Below, piece after piece: positions 24,918-34,926 of a DNA stretch of 64,000 nucleotides. Both the position numbers and the translations under genes were made by a program. Positions within the stretch are counted from its first letter, which is position 1; each line of letters opens with the position of its first letter. Source of the DNA: Apodospora peruviana (taxonomy: Eukaryota; Ascomycota; Sordariomycetes; Sordariales; Lasiosphaeriaceae); assembly GCA_033439685.1 (NCBI GenBank), contig JAUEDM010000007.1, forward strand, positions 682,001 through 746,000, given 5' to 3'. Below the pieces are notes generated by a model. The model worked only from the letters and a program-made list of their open reading frames with translations, searched no databases and was not told the origin of the DNA.

Positions 24918-25038
24918 GGTCGGGTGGCGCAATTGGTAGCGCGTTACTTTCCGGTTGAAAAACATTCTGGAACTCTAGGGATCCTGGTGAAACATCCTCA
25001 GTTGGTAAAGGTTCTGGGTTCGAGTCCCAGCTCGATCG
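24918..25038 (+). tRNA. tRNA-Arg (anticodon CCG), with 48-base intron
   Basis: Folds as a cloverleaf. Acceptor arm GGTCGGG pairs with CTCGATC (two G-U pairs). The D arm is GCGC-AATTGGTA-GCGC, the anticodon stem TTACT pairs with GGTAA, and the T arm is CTGGG-TTCGAGT-CCCAG. Exon 1 is 24918-24954, the intron 24955-25002 follows the position after the anticodon, and exon 2 is 25003-25038. The spliced length is 73 bases. The loop reads TTCCGGT, so the anticodon is CCG, reading CGG. The internal promoter boxes A (TGGCGCAATTGG) and B (GGTTCGAGTCC) match consensus, and a T5 terminator follows at 25044. Intron CTGG can pair with the anticodon-region CCGG, as expected for splicing. The G-U pairs and weak anticodon stem leave some chance that it is a decayed copy. 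Confidence 0.8.
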
Positions 25039-25043
25039 TTCTC

Positions 25044-25048
25044 TTTTT
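25044..25048 (+). terminator. RNA polymerase III terminator (T5) of the tRNA gene
   Basis: Run of five T on the coding strand six bases after the mature tRNA 3' end. Confidence 0.8.
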
Positions 25049-25119
25049 GACCAGACCCCGAGGGACTTGTTTCCATCGATGATTCTTTCTTTGCCGATAG
25101 AAGCTTGCCAGTCAGTCAG

Positions 25120-25165
25120 TGTTGACTCGACCGTCTTAGACAAGTCCAAAAATAGGGGCTTCATA
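25120..25165 (+). repeat. Left direct repeat of the 25.1-29.7 kb island
   Basis: Begins TGTTGACTCGACCGTCTT and ends ATAGGGGCTTCATA. It matches 29663-29705 in the same orientation. Between the copies, TAGACAAG differs from TGGGCGAG only by G-to-A changes. A TGTTGA start is typical of LTR ends, but the similarity does not extend far enough to call LTRs. Confidence 0.6.
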
Positions 25166-25963
25166 TTAACTAACAACAGCATCCCATCTCACTCACCATC
25201 ACATCTTCAGCAAAACAGATAAAAAACTCTCATTCCAACAACAATAACATCCACCCCGACCGACTCAAAATACACATGGCCACCAACCTACGCCGCTGTC
25301 CTCTCCATAATCCCCTTAAAATTTTATGCAACATCTCCTGATTGTCGTAAATAATCGTGCTAAAAACCAAACATCGTACTTATAAACAGAACATGGTACT
25401 GAAAACAAAACAATGTGCCCAAAAACAAAACCAGCGGCTCACCACCTACGGTAGCTATTGATACTTCTCCGATATCTAGCACACCGTTCTTCAGCCTGGA
25501 ATCTTTCTTCGGTTATATCGTGATATGTAGATTCTCAGGATCATCCTCCTGGAGTAACCTCGCATCGAGGTGCCAAAGCTCCCCGATTTCTTGTGCGTTC
25601 TGCTCAGCTGTTGTCTTTGGGGCCTCTTGAATCCCAGCAGAGGTTTTGTGAATCTTTGTCGATAACCCGCCAGATGGGCAGCGATTGCACAAATGAGCGA
25701 CTCGTCTCTTGACCACCGGGCAGGTTTCGCTGAAGTCATGCTGAGCTGGCTTCCTCTTGAAGTCGGTCAACCAATCATCCAGTGCACGCCGAAATGAGCG
25801 TTTATAGTTGCCCAACTTATTGACGAGGCGTCGATCCTGGCGTCGACAGTGTCGGACTGCTGCTCCACGGTAATCCTGGCTTGGGCAACTTGGCCTTTTG
25901 TCCAAGGGATAGTCTTGCTCGCCGGGGGCTTGCTCACATCCCCAGTGTGGCATCTTGGGGAAA
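25166..25963 (-). other. Degenerate coding-like sequence, 3' continuation of the coiled-coil ORF
   Basis: The left 330 bases are A/C-rich and non-coding. From about 25953 to 25513 the minus strand has a 146-codon open frame containing LTDFKRKPAQHDFSETCPVV and EAPKTTAEQNAQEIGELWHL. It is in a different phase from the coiled-coil ORF upstream. It may be a frameshifted continuation of that ORF. No family recognised. Confidence 0.3.
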
Positions 25964-26578
25964 TCATAGATTTACCGGAGCAGCTGGCCTTGAAAATCCG
26001 GGTGGTGTACTTCCCCAAAGCTTCCATCCGCGGTTGTATGGGAATTCACTTTTGGTTCTGGTAGGGTTCTCGTGGTTCTCAGTCAGCTTCTCGACTTTGC
26101 CAACTCTGGTGGCCAAGACCGCAAGATCTGCCACGGTACCGTAGCTTGCGGATAGGCCTTCAATTCTAGTGACTCTAGACGTTAGAGTCGTAACGTCAGC
26201 CGCAGCACCGTACTTTGCACACTGGTTCTCCATGCTTGTGACTCTAGCCTCGAGGGCGGCGAGGCCTGCGGCGGCACTGTAGTTTGCGGACTGGTCTTCT
26301 AGTGCCGTAATCCTTGCCGCAAGGTCCTGAAGGTCCGAATCTGCGTTGGTTTTCGCTTCCGTCAGCTCCGTCCGGAGATTGGTAATTCTTGTGTCCGTAA
26401 AGATCATCTCCTGGATTGCTGTGCGGAGGTCGATTGTGCCATTTGCAAGCTGGGCAAGGATGATGGTGTTTACAGCAGCCTCCTTTTCTGCGGCTTTGCG
26501 GTCCTTCCATGTCTTGGGCATAGGGAGGGCGAAGTCATCGAGGATCGATTCCTCGCCCTCCTCCATCTCCGAAGCCAT
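25964..26578 (-). CDS. Coiled-coil repeat ORF inside the decayed island
   Basis: A 204-codon frame from ATG at 26578. The N-terminus is acidic (MASEMEEGEESILDD). It then holds a helical region with an internal repeat of about 23 residues seen three and a half times: AARITALEDQSANYSAAAG, EARVTSMENQCAKYGAAAD, TSRVTRIEGLSASYGTVAD and ATRVGKVEKL. The Leu/Val spacing suggests a coiled coil. The frame ends in an apparently random tail just before out-of-phase coding-like sequence, so the protein is probably truncated by a frameshift. It could be a gag-like structural protein of a retroelement, but no zinc knuckle or polymerase is seen, so function is not assigned. Confidence 0.4.
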   Translation of the reverse strand: MASEMEEGEESILDDFALPMPKTWKDRKAAEKEAAVNTIILAQLANGTIDLRTAIQEMIFTDTRITNLRTELTEAKTNADSDLQDLAARITALEDQSANYSAAAGLAALEARVTSMENQCAKYGAAADVTTLTSRVTRIEGLSASYGTVADLAVLATRVGKVEKLTENHENPTRTKSEFPYNRGWKLWGSTPPGFSRPAAPVNL

Positions 26579-27086
26579 ATCGGCGCCAAATTCGTCCGGG
26601 GAAAAAAGGGGTTGAAGAACATATCATCGTCCAGTCTCCATATCGCGATGAAACCGCCCACCATGAACGGTTTGTCCTAGGCCGAGGCACCTCTCTCACA
26701 GCCTAGGAGAAGAAAAGGATGGTATTCGTGAAGAGTAGTCAGTCGTCAGTCGTAAGGGCATCGACAAACTTTTGACACTCGAAACTGACCGACATCCATA
26801 CGAAAGCTAAGGTAAGCGCAATCCAATGTTTGGCCTTTTTGGCCGAATCAACCCCGGGCGGTCTCCGGAATTCGATCGAACCGGACTTGCCGGTTCGGGA
26901 AGGTAAAAAATACCAAGCTTGGTGCTTGGAAGGGGATATAAACTCCACGAGGTTGTTCCGATCGAGTGTATCGATCGTGGTGTAGACTTTCTCCAGCCCA
27001 TGGAGCGGGCCATATCGTTGCATTGATGACGGCGGCCTTCTTATGCTTACTGCCCAGTTTGAACCGGCTGAGAACCGCGGTCAGCG
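26579..27086 (-). other. Coding-like debris between the island remnants
   Basis: Several overlapping minus-strand open frames, e.g. 27023-26739 with LVEFISPSKHQAWYFLPSR and KHWIALTLAFVWMSV. Codon phase changes and I find no start or domain. Probably the 3' part of a decayed gene. Confidence 0.3.
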
Positions 27087-27690
27087 TTAAGACTGTAGCT
27101 GGCTCTGGCTGTTCTTGTGAATCCTGTCTGACCCAGGGTCGCAATTTTTGAATGCTTCGACGTCCCAGCCCTCGGCCTTGATATGGGAAATGGATGACTC
27201 GTGGTTCTTCTTCCCTTCCAACCAACCACCTGTTAGCGAAGCTTTGAACATCGGCGATGTAAGGCAAAGATGTCGAGATGAGGCAAGGTATGTGATGGAG
27301 TTGGTGCTGCTTCCGAGGAGGGTGATGACAACATCCGCATCGGACGCACAAAGTCGCTTTCACTTCGCCAGGCACTGCAAACGCGTTCTGGTGCAGCACA
27401 TGGCCTCGGTGATATGGTGCCAGTTAATCAAATTTTCGACCGACTTCTCAGTCAACTTTTGAGATGCTCGAGATGCTTGAGGTGCCTGAGATACGTTAAA
27501 AGTGTTCTCCTTGGCCCGACCAGCCCGGATAGCCACTACCGCGTGCTCAATCGCCCGATAGAACAACCCTTCCTCCTCGGCTGACCACTCTTTCTCATTG
27601 GCCTTTCCCCGGTATCTAAGGTAGTTCCTCCACTTGTCCCTGACGTCCTGTGGGCGACGATTTATTAGGCCGCCGATCGCACCCGGAGGG
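27087..27690 (-). pseudogene. Myb/SANT-like segment followed by N-terminal half of a BTB/POZ domain; in-frame TGA
   Basis: On the minus strand one frame runs from about 27690 to TAA at 27087, interrupted by TGA at 27360-27362. Before the TGA it reads NRRPQDVRDKWRNYLRYRG, EWSAEEEGLFYRAI and INWHHITEAMCCTRTRLQC, the spacing of Reb1/TTF1-type Myb repeats, where Trp residues sit at helix positions. The TGA replaces a residue usually Trp (LAK-stop-KRL where KWK is expected), as a TGG-to-TGA change would. After it come ASDADVVITLLGSS, SSRHLCLTSPMFKASLTGGW and AEGWDVEAF, matching the first half of fungal BTB/POZ proteins. Either two fused remnants or a Myb-BTB chimera. Family calls are by motif only. 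Confidence 0.45.
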
Positions 27691-27946
27691 TCTCCTAAGG
27701 TACTGTGGGATTGACCGGACCGCCTGTTGTCAAGTCAGGTTCATCGCCTCTCCCGGTATCTTCCTCGTCGCTGTTGCGCCCGGAATAACTGGGAACTATC
27801 CGTGCATGAGCACCCCATATTGACAGGAATACGGCATCCTCTCTTTCCCGCACCGCCCTCTCCACGGCCTCCTTTGCGAGCAGGATGGCCCTCCACCTTG
27901 AGGATGGTGGTCGGGTATTTGATATTCTGGCTGTTGGAGAGTATAA

Positions 27947-28400
27947 TCATACAACGAGGAATGTGATCTGATCAAGGACACATGGTACGGAGACCAATAT
28001 AAACTGGACCAAACTGCGACAAAGCTCATTTGGAATCGGAACCTGAGTTTGAAGTCTCTGGACCCACGTCTCGGAGTACCGGCAAACGCTTCGTGCATCT
28101 GGTAGTAGTCGACAATGAGCGCCGACTTCGCAAGCATGTCGAGCGTAACAGTACCGGGAGTTCGCGCGCCACGCCCGGCCTTGAAGCTGTTGTAGTACGG
28201 CCACTGATGCCGCTGAGGCTTGCGTTGGCGGCGGGCTGTCGGCCAACTGCATGAGACGAGCCTCTCGCTTCCAGTCGTTGCTTTCCTCCGGTGGTGGGTT
28301 TGACCTGGTCCAATCACCCCAATTATTGAGGTTAGAGGTGTTGTCCTCCTCGGTGTCGTCGTCCTCAGGACCATCATGGCCACCGTCAGAACCGCTATTG
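27947..28400 (-). pseudogene. BTB/POZ C-terminal-half remnant, frameshifted
   Basis: Two overlapping phases on the minus strand together spell the second half of a fungal BTB/POZ domain. VTLDMLAKSALIVDYYQMHEAF lies in one phase (about 28170-28085). YSETWVQRL, IPNELCRSL and QFILVS are in the next phase (about 28080-28000). A one-base shift joins them. The frame then meets TGA at 27947-27949 and continues LYSPTARISNTRPSSRW, so TGA may stand for a lost Trp. Upstream is an acidic linker (GPEDDDTEEDNTSNL). It lies 5' of the N-terminal half at 27.1-27.36 kb, so the halves are in swapped order or come from two genes. Confidence 0.45.
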
Positions 28401-29662
28401 TTATCTGTAATGTTGAATGGACACGCCGGGGGATGCTTCTTGTGAAGACTTGGAGGGGGTTATAGAGTAGGTTGGCTAGGAGAACCGGGAACAGGGAGGC
28501 CTTGAGGAATCTGCCTCGGAGTGTAGGTTGAAATATTTGGCATGGGCCTCGGGGGTCCGCAGATTGGACTCGCAGAAGCCTGTCGCTCCATCTCCCCTAC
28601 AAAGAGGGCAACATCTTGCCATCGCCGGCTTCTAAAATGCGAGTGCCTTGGCAATGTTCTTCAGCCTGGGGCGGGCATAGTAGCGATCTTGCTAAAAGAA
28701 TATGAAGATGGAAAGCCGCAAAGCCGGCTCAACTGCCAGAACATCACCATCCTGATTTTCAACAACAATATGACCACCCTCATCATACACCTCAACCCCT
28801 CTAACAGGTTGCTCATCTGGAGAGGCTTGCTCGCTAGTGGTTCTCTCGTGTCGTGGAGCTACCCCGGTATCATGGTACGTCAGGTTAGTGACTCATCGAG
28901 GTCCATATCGTCCTGTGGATCTGGCACGAAGCCGGTTTGATGGTATGTAGGAGGTCGCGGTGTTGGCGGGCATGGCCAGCGCCGCAAGCTCTGCCTGCGT
29001 TCCCGCATTCCGTTAGCATCATCCGGAATGCACATATAAAAATCAAGACGTACCCTGCGCTTGGCCAAAGCCGCCTCGGCATCGCTGCCGAGCGCGTCCT
29101 ACCAGACACATATTAGCTTATCACCGAGGAATGCGGTATGTGATGAAGTACATACCGGTGCACACGATGGTGCTACTGCAGAACGCGCCTTGTTCAACAT
29201 ACCGGGGTGCACGATGGCGCGGTCGTGAGCATTCTCGAGAGTTGATCTCCGACAAGCGCTGGAAGGGCATGAGATTGAAGTTTCGGTGTTCCTTCTGGCT
29301 CGCACCAGCGCCAGCGTAGAAGGACCTTGAACTCGGCTCCGAAGCAGAAGGGAACGTCATCGATGTTGACACTCATGGCAGGCGCGGCCTTGGGATTCGG
29401 TGCTGTTCTGCATCTTACCGCCGACGCCGTAAGGCTGTATACGCGCTTTCCAAGTCTCCACGACGACGACTGGGTATCCAAGCTAGGTAGGTATTAGCTC
29501 TAATTAATATAAACGGAAAGTACAAACCGTTTGGAATGGATGAAAAGACGGACGGGACAAACCAAAATATAGGATAAGACAAGACGCGTCTTTATATGAA
29601 GTACCGCATACTTTCATCCGATCATCCCTTAGACCGTTACTTCTTTCTTAGTAGGCTGGTTA
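28401..29662 (-). other. Right part of island: scattered coding-like pieces
   Basis: Minus-strand pieces look coding but do not join into a gene. RGVEVYDEGGHIVVENQDGD lies at about 28805-28745. DALGSDAEAALAKRR (ending near 29055) can splice over a GTACGT...CAG intron to AELAALAMPANTATSY. MSVNIDDVPFCFGAEF starts near 29373. Stops and phase changes separate them. Probably the decayed 5' part of the same genes. Confidence 0.35.
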
Positions 29663-29705
29663 TGTTGACTCGACCGTCTTGGGCGAGTCCCATAGGGGCT
29701 TCATA
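29663..29705 (+). repeat. Right direct repeat of the 25.1-29.7 kb island
   Basis: Partner of 25120-25165. This copy keeps TGGGCGAGTCCC where the left copy has A for G at three sites, so it is the less mutated one. Confidence 0.6.
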
Positions 29706-29936
29706 GCAGCGCCATCCCTGCTTATCATCATCATATCCCTATGCGAAGTGTTACTGTTTTCCTTTCATGTCTAGCACCATAAAGAAACCTTAATATCTTT
29801 CCAATTCTTCAACCCCTATTCTAAAATGTGCAAGTCAGTATCCCAAACGCCAATGCTATACATCCATCCAATACCGCAAAATGTACAATGCCCCAACATC
29901 CAAGTCTAATCCAGAACATACAAGACAACTAATATC
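29706..29936. other. 3' flank of the PLC-like gene
   Basis: Short A/T-rich sequence after the island; nothing else seen. Confidence 0.5.
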
Positions 29937-31157
29937 TCATCCACCAACCATAGCCGTCCCCCAAAACATCACCAAACCAATTATCCCCGGCACTACCCCT
30001 ATTATCCTCCTTCCACCCGCCACCCCCGACGTCGTACTCCCCCCATTTCTCTCACTCCCACTAACCTTTCTACCCTGTACATTCCCAGTCACCCCGTTAA
30101 GCCGATCAGCCGTCTCGATCGCCGGACCATGATCATAAAAATCCACCAGCACAAAAACTGGCTTCACTTGACCCCAAGAGGACGTACAGTTCCGCGCATG
30201 TTGCCCAAGCGCACCAGTTTTGTTCACTGACGGACTATTTGTCACATCAATATCACTCACATTGGGGATATCGATCGAACTGGTCAGGCTCGTGTAAGCG
30301 AAATGGTTCATCAGTGGCATCATTTTTTGAGACAAAGCGTTCTCTGCCGATCCGGCGGACGCTGGCCTATCGAGATTGCAGCTGAAATTCGACAGGCTGG
30401 TCACGTCGAACGACGTCTCGAAGACGTGCGTGAATTCTGATAACAAATATGGAAAGTCGGTGCTGTTGTAGTCGAGTGACGCAACGAACGTGACGAGTCT
30501 TTTGTTGGTAGATATCATTTCTTCTAGGGTCGGCCAGTTTGTGTCTGATGCCGTGGATGGGGACGGTGGGATGAAGCCGTAGGAGGCAATGCCGGACAAC
30601 TCGAATGCGGAACCGTATGCTGAGACTGGTCTGTTGTCGGAATTGACGAGGAGGAGGGTGACGATCTCGTTGCGGTTGGCGTCGTCGTCGAGCCAGTGCT
30701 TGATTTTTGTTAACCACGCCTGCAGGGGGCCGGCATCCAGCAACTCGCAGGAGGTGTGGCAGAGCTGGAGGGTTCCTGCCGAGTCGTGGACCTGCCCCTG
30801 GAGGAGGCGGATTCCGGCCGACAGGGCGACGGTGGCGTTGAAGTATTGGTTTCCGGCTAGGCTGTTGCCTGTGCTCGCGTCGCGGAGGAAGGCGCTGTCG
30901 TGGGCGCCCATGTGGGTTATGTTGTCGTAGGCCCGGGAGCAGAGGGTCGGGGAGTTGTTGCATGCTGTTCCGGGGGTCACGGTGAGGTTTGATGAGGAAG
31001 AGGTGGAAGGTGTTGATATCGTTGTTGAAGTGGGAATGGTTGTTGATGTTGATGGTAATATTTGTGGGTCGATGGCTATCTGCCCCTGAGCGAACGATGA
31101 TACCAATGTCAACAGAGCGGCTGCTGAAGTTAGTATCTTGGGGTGTGGTGCTAACAT
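29937..31157 (-). CDS. Secreted PLC-like phosphodiesterase, probably GPI-anchored
   Basis: A single exon of 406 residues. A signal peptide (MLAPHPKILTSAAALLTLVSSFAQG) leads into a Ser/Thr-rich linker and a TIM-barrel domain like phosphatidylinositol-specific phospholipase C. Visible family features are the first catalytic-type His in ITHMGAHDSAF, the strand GIRLLQGQVHD, WLDDDANRNEIVTLLLVN, and later VKPVFVLVDFYDHGPAIE. Six or more Cys and many N-glycosylation sequons fit an extracellular protein. The C-terminus is a Gly/Ser stretch followed by a hydrophobic end (IIGVVPGIIGLVMFWGT), a typical GPI signal. Substrate is unknown: many fungal members lack proven PI-PLC activity. It sits just outside the decayed island and looks intact. 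Confidence 0.85.
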   Translation of the reverse strand: MLAPHPKILTSAAALLTLVSSFAQGQIAIDPQILPSTSTTIPTSTTISTPSTSSSSNLTVTPGTACNNSPTLCSRAYDNITHMGAHDSAFLRDASTGNSLAGNQYFNATVALSAGIRLLQGQVHDSAGTLQLCHTSCELLDAGPLQAWLTKIKHWLDDDANRNEIVTLLLVNSDNRPVSAYGSAFELSGIASYGFIPPSPSTASDTNWPTLEEMISTNKRLVTFVASLDYNSTDFPYLLSEFTHVFETSFDVTSLSNFSCNLDRPASAGSAENALSQKMMPLMNHFAYTSLTSSIDIPNVSDIDVTNSPSVNKTGALGQHARNCTSSWGQVKPVFVLVDFYDHGPAIETADRLNGVTGNVQGRKVSGSERNGGSTTSGVAGGRRIIGVVPGIIGLVMFWGTAMVGG

Positions 31158-32238
31158 AATTGTTTGTGGTTTAAGGGTTTATTTATATGAGATGCAGCCG
31201 GGAAAAGAGACGAAAAGAAGAAAACATATTTTAACGGGTTAATGGCGCAGAGGAAGACATATAAATCAAGGGGGAAGAAGCTTATAAACCAGCTACAACA
31301 TGATCGACACCGACGAAACTGGCTAAGGTCGAGGGAGCATTGTTACCCGGAGCTCTGGAAACAAAAGATCATGTACAAAGCAGGCCAAGGAGATTCGTAC
31401 CTTAGGGAGCGACTAGCTAATGTAGGTGATCGGAGCAGTTAAAAGGGAGAACCTACACTACTGATTGACTACGCCTCAGTTCTCATTATGAGGAGATGTA
31501 TCAAGTTCTTTGGTTTAAGGTGTTTGGTAGTTACATGTATTTCCCATTTTTCTGGAACCCTTCAACAAGATCACACAAAGAGGCCTCGTTTCAAATGGCT
31601 TGTTTTGTCACTGCTGGGAAACATCAGACTGGGAACAGTAGCAGGCCAGAAAAACGACCAAGGGGTTTCGATGACGTCCGCTGGTGGCGTTGTTCAGCTA
31701 GTGAGACTTTGAACTAAGACACCGCCGATATGGAAACTAAGGCAAGCAGTCATCAGACGTTAATGATCGTATTTGTCGAGTTTCCCGTGATTGATGAATA
31801 GTTCTGTTCATCGTTATGGGTTTAATGATTACCAAGATATCGAACTCCCCAAATGTTTGTTTGCGCCTCGTCTGATAGGCAGTGAAACGCCGCTCGAGTG
31901 ATTACCCATAGAGAAAGGAAGAGTGAGACGTCAGCTGCCGCGGGACTTACACAGCCCGTAGGTTTAGAGTCGAGGGTTGGTGGGATTGTACGTGAATGAT
32001 ATCATCTCCTACTATCAACCGTACTGGCATTACTAGTATTCCATACTACCCTGACATATATTTTTCAGCCAGATCACGACACAAAGCAACACAGCAGTTT
32101 TGAATGTCCTTGTAGGAGAAAGGGGAAAGTCCAACTCCATTGAGAGAGAAAACGCCCGAGAAAACCACATTTCACTTTGACCAACATCTTTTCATCGAAT
32201 CTAACTTACCTAGTCTAGTTGGAGTAGTGTCCCAGCGG
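31158..32238. other. Intergenic region, PLC-like gene promoter / delta-COP 3' flank
   Basis: About 1.1 kb, A/T-richer than the genes. No supported ORF or repeat. Confidence 0.55.
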
Positions 32239-34017
32239 TTACTCAATCACAAAAGAATCGGCAACCGATTTGATCTCCTTGGAGAACGTCACTTCCTCGC
32301 CCATCTCGAACAACTCCACAGAATTAACCTATACCGTGGTTAGTCCACCATAGATAATCATGTGTTGGGCAAAGGATCGTGTAACTTACATCCACATCCA
32401 CAAAAGGCGATGTCTTGGAGAATCGCACTTGCATGGGGAAGAATTCGTTCTCATCGTCAGCTTGGGCCTCAAATTCAAACGCACCGGTGGCGTTCTCCTC
32501 GTCGACCGATCCGATCTGCCACTCTAGGCTGTCTCCCGATACCTCATAGGCGGCGTCAAAGCTGGAGACAGTCGGTTCCGCGGTTGCATATGGCACCACA
32601 ACACTGACGTCCTTCAGGGCATCTCCACCCGTAAGCTCGTATTCGATGGTCAATGTACAGTTGCCATCCGAGCCCTTATTGACCCAGACGGTGAAGCTGA
32701 TGGGTAACGCGGTGGCGTCGTCCGCTTTGGGGGAGGCACGCCACCGGAGAACGCCAACCGAGTTGTTGACGGGGAATCCCTTGGCGACGTTCGCCATTTG
32801 GATGGTTTTGGACTTGTTGAACAGATTCTTGTCAACGTTGGGGTGTGTGCGGAACTGAGCTCCGTGCGACGGCGTGGCATCCAAGTTGAGCTTGACCTTA
32901 GTGAGCGACGGGTCTGAAATACGTAGCGTGAGATCTCCACTGATCGAAAGGGAATTCAACGTGCCCTCTCTGGAGAGCTTTGCGGAAATTGCCTCGTTGA
33001 GGGTGACGTGGATCGCATCCCGGTTCAGAGTAGACGATACCCGAGGGGCCGCGGCAGGCTCTGGCGCACTGGGGGCAACTGGTACAAGAGGAGAGTCGTC
33101 GACTTCTTGACCCATGTCCCCCCTGACACGTTCAAACATGTCGGTGGTCTTTGACTTCTTGCCCAGCTGCATGCCCTTACCCTTCGGTGCAGCGAACCTT
33201 GGTCTGTCAGCTAAGGCGTTGCAGAGGATTGAACGGGACGCATACTTTGACTTGTTCTTCTCAGCCTCATACGTGTCGTAGGATTCGGTAACGGCGGGCC
33301 GGACTGGCGGTGTGTACGTTGGGTATACCGGTGTCCGTGGTACGCCGGGTCGCCCGCTTCTTGCGGTTTCCTTGCGCTGCATTTCCAGTTGCTTCGCCTT
33401 GCGCTTGCGCTCCTCGGTAGCCTCCAACTCTTTATTCTGTGAATCCATTAGCTACCAATGTCCAGCCAAACACACAATAACATGCATTTGCATACCCGAG
33501 CAATAATTTCCTGAATACGCTCCTCGTGACTCTCCATTTCCAGGAAGGTCTTGATCTGGCTTATCGACAGGTTCTCCCGGTAGCCCAGCGTCACCAGCTC
33601 GTCAAAGGCACTGAGCAGCTCGAAAGCATTTTTAAGAATTTCTCGCTCGTCCAGAGTCTTGCAGGTACTGCTGACAACCTGTGCAAAGAGGTGGAGGGAG
33701 TCGATGTCCTGGAGAATGTTGGACTGCTTGTTGGTGATGAGGACCATGTACAGCTCGTCCAGGGGCTGGTAGACAAATCGGACATTGTCTTGCTCGACCG
33801 TGGTATGCTGTGTTCCGGAATCGGCGGCCTTGGGAAAAGACGCCAAAAGAGCTTCGATGCGCGAGCGTTTCATATCGTGAAATGCCCGGGCCAAGACGGC
33901 CTTGCCGCCACGAGTGCAGATGGAAGCAGCGAGGACAACCTAGACACAGGGGCGAGGCGCCATTGATTAGTGACGGGGTGTACCAGTATGAGGTCTCAGG
34001 AAGCCATAAATTACCAT
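32239..34017 (-). CDS. RET2: Coatomer subunit delta (delta-COP)
   Basis: Part of the COPI coat on Golgi-to-ER vesicles. Four exons: 34017-34015 (the ATG alone), 33939-33496, 33436-32390 and 32328-32239, giving 527 residues. The N-terminal longin/adaptin-small-chain-like domain reads VVLAASICTRGGKAVLARAF and is followed by FVYQPLDELYMVLITNKQSN and LDEREILKNAFELL. A charged helix follows (NKELEATEERKRKAKQLEMQ) and then a linker. The mu-homology domain starts near HVTLNEAISAKLSREG and ends VNSVELFEMGEEVTFSKEI. All splice phases agree and the length fits the family. The first exon contains only the start codon, with the GTAATT donor immediately after ATG. Confidence 0.95.
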
Positions 34018-34926
34018 ATTTGCGAAAGAACAGCCAGCACCGGCTACCTGGTTGTCTGGAGTTGGGATCGCGGGTCTCGTGGCGAGTTGGATATGTTCGT
34101 GGGTTGGTGACAGCTTCACCACTCCAAGTCGGTCGCAGGGCTTCGAGCTGGTGCACTGCGGTTGATGTGGCCCTTACAGGGGTGCCAGGGGTGCCATGCG
34201 ACGGGGTTCCGCGGCCAGGCTGATGAAGGGCCGCCAGCTGGCATTGGGCAGCCGCCACTTGCTTACTCCTTTCCCTTGCACCCGTGCAGTTCCTGACTGT
34301 TTCTAGGCAGTTATGTTGCTCGTGCGGGGCGCTAAGCTACAAACAGCATGCATGACACCGGAAGCCATTTGGAAGCTTTATTCATCGTCATTTCTCTTCC
34401 GAACATTCACCTTCTCGAGATCCCATCATCCCACAACCTACGCGAATTCATTCTGCTCTGCGTTTGCGCAACTTATCTCCCTCCTTTATTTCTCACCCGC
34501 GTGCACATTCAGCCAAACATCACGATCACCGATAGAAGTCACGTCGAGACAGTCCCGATCGCCTTGTCACTTTGGTGAGCATTCACTACACACACGTACT
34601 CTGCACCAGCACCCTCAAAAATTGTCCTTTGTCACGACTTCCAGCTTGGCTACCCGTCACGGGCATCGGACGCGTCCTCTCACTGCCCCGTTGAAGCACT
34701 CCTTGTTGTGTGGTTCCGCAAGACTATCAACCCTCCACTTGCACGGCCATCAAAACCTCCCCATTCACTGGAACCGCCTCGTCCATCGTTTACTTACCCC
34801 ATCGTTTGTTTGCTCTAGTCGCCTATATTTTGCCAAATGGCAGCTCTTTGAGACTTGGAACATCAACATCCCACTCCACAAGTTTTCAACTCCCGTCTGT
34901 GATTTCTCGAACACACCTCAATCGAG
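34018..34926. other. Divergent promoter region, delta-COP / acidic protein gene
   Basis: About 0.9 kb between divergent starts. The right half is C/A/T-rich leader-like sequence. No coding frame is supported. Confidence 0.55.

Noticed and set aside
24688..25182. A 164-codon minus-strand frame over the tRNA gene
   Set aside because: It is the antisense of the tRNA and flanks, with no domain or start context.
29194..29481. Possible amidoligase-like start (PFCFGAEFKVLL)
   Set aside because: Only one short motif resembles the family and the rest of the frame does not follow; kept as undefined island debris.
25120..29705. Calling the island a complete LTR retrotransposon
   Set aside because: The flanking repeats are under 50 bases and there is no reverse transcriptase, integrase or protease motif.
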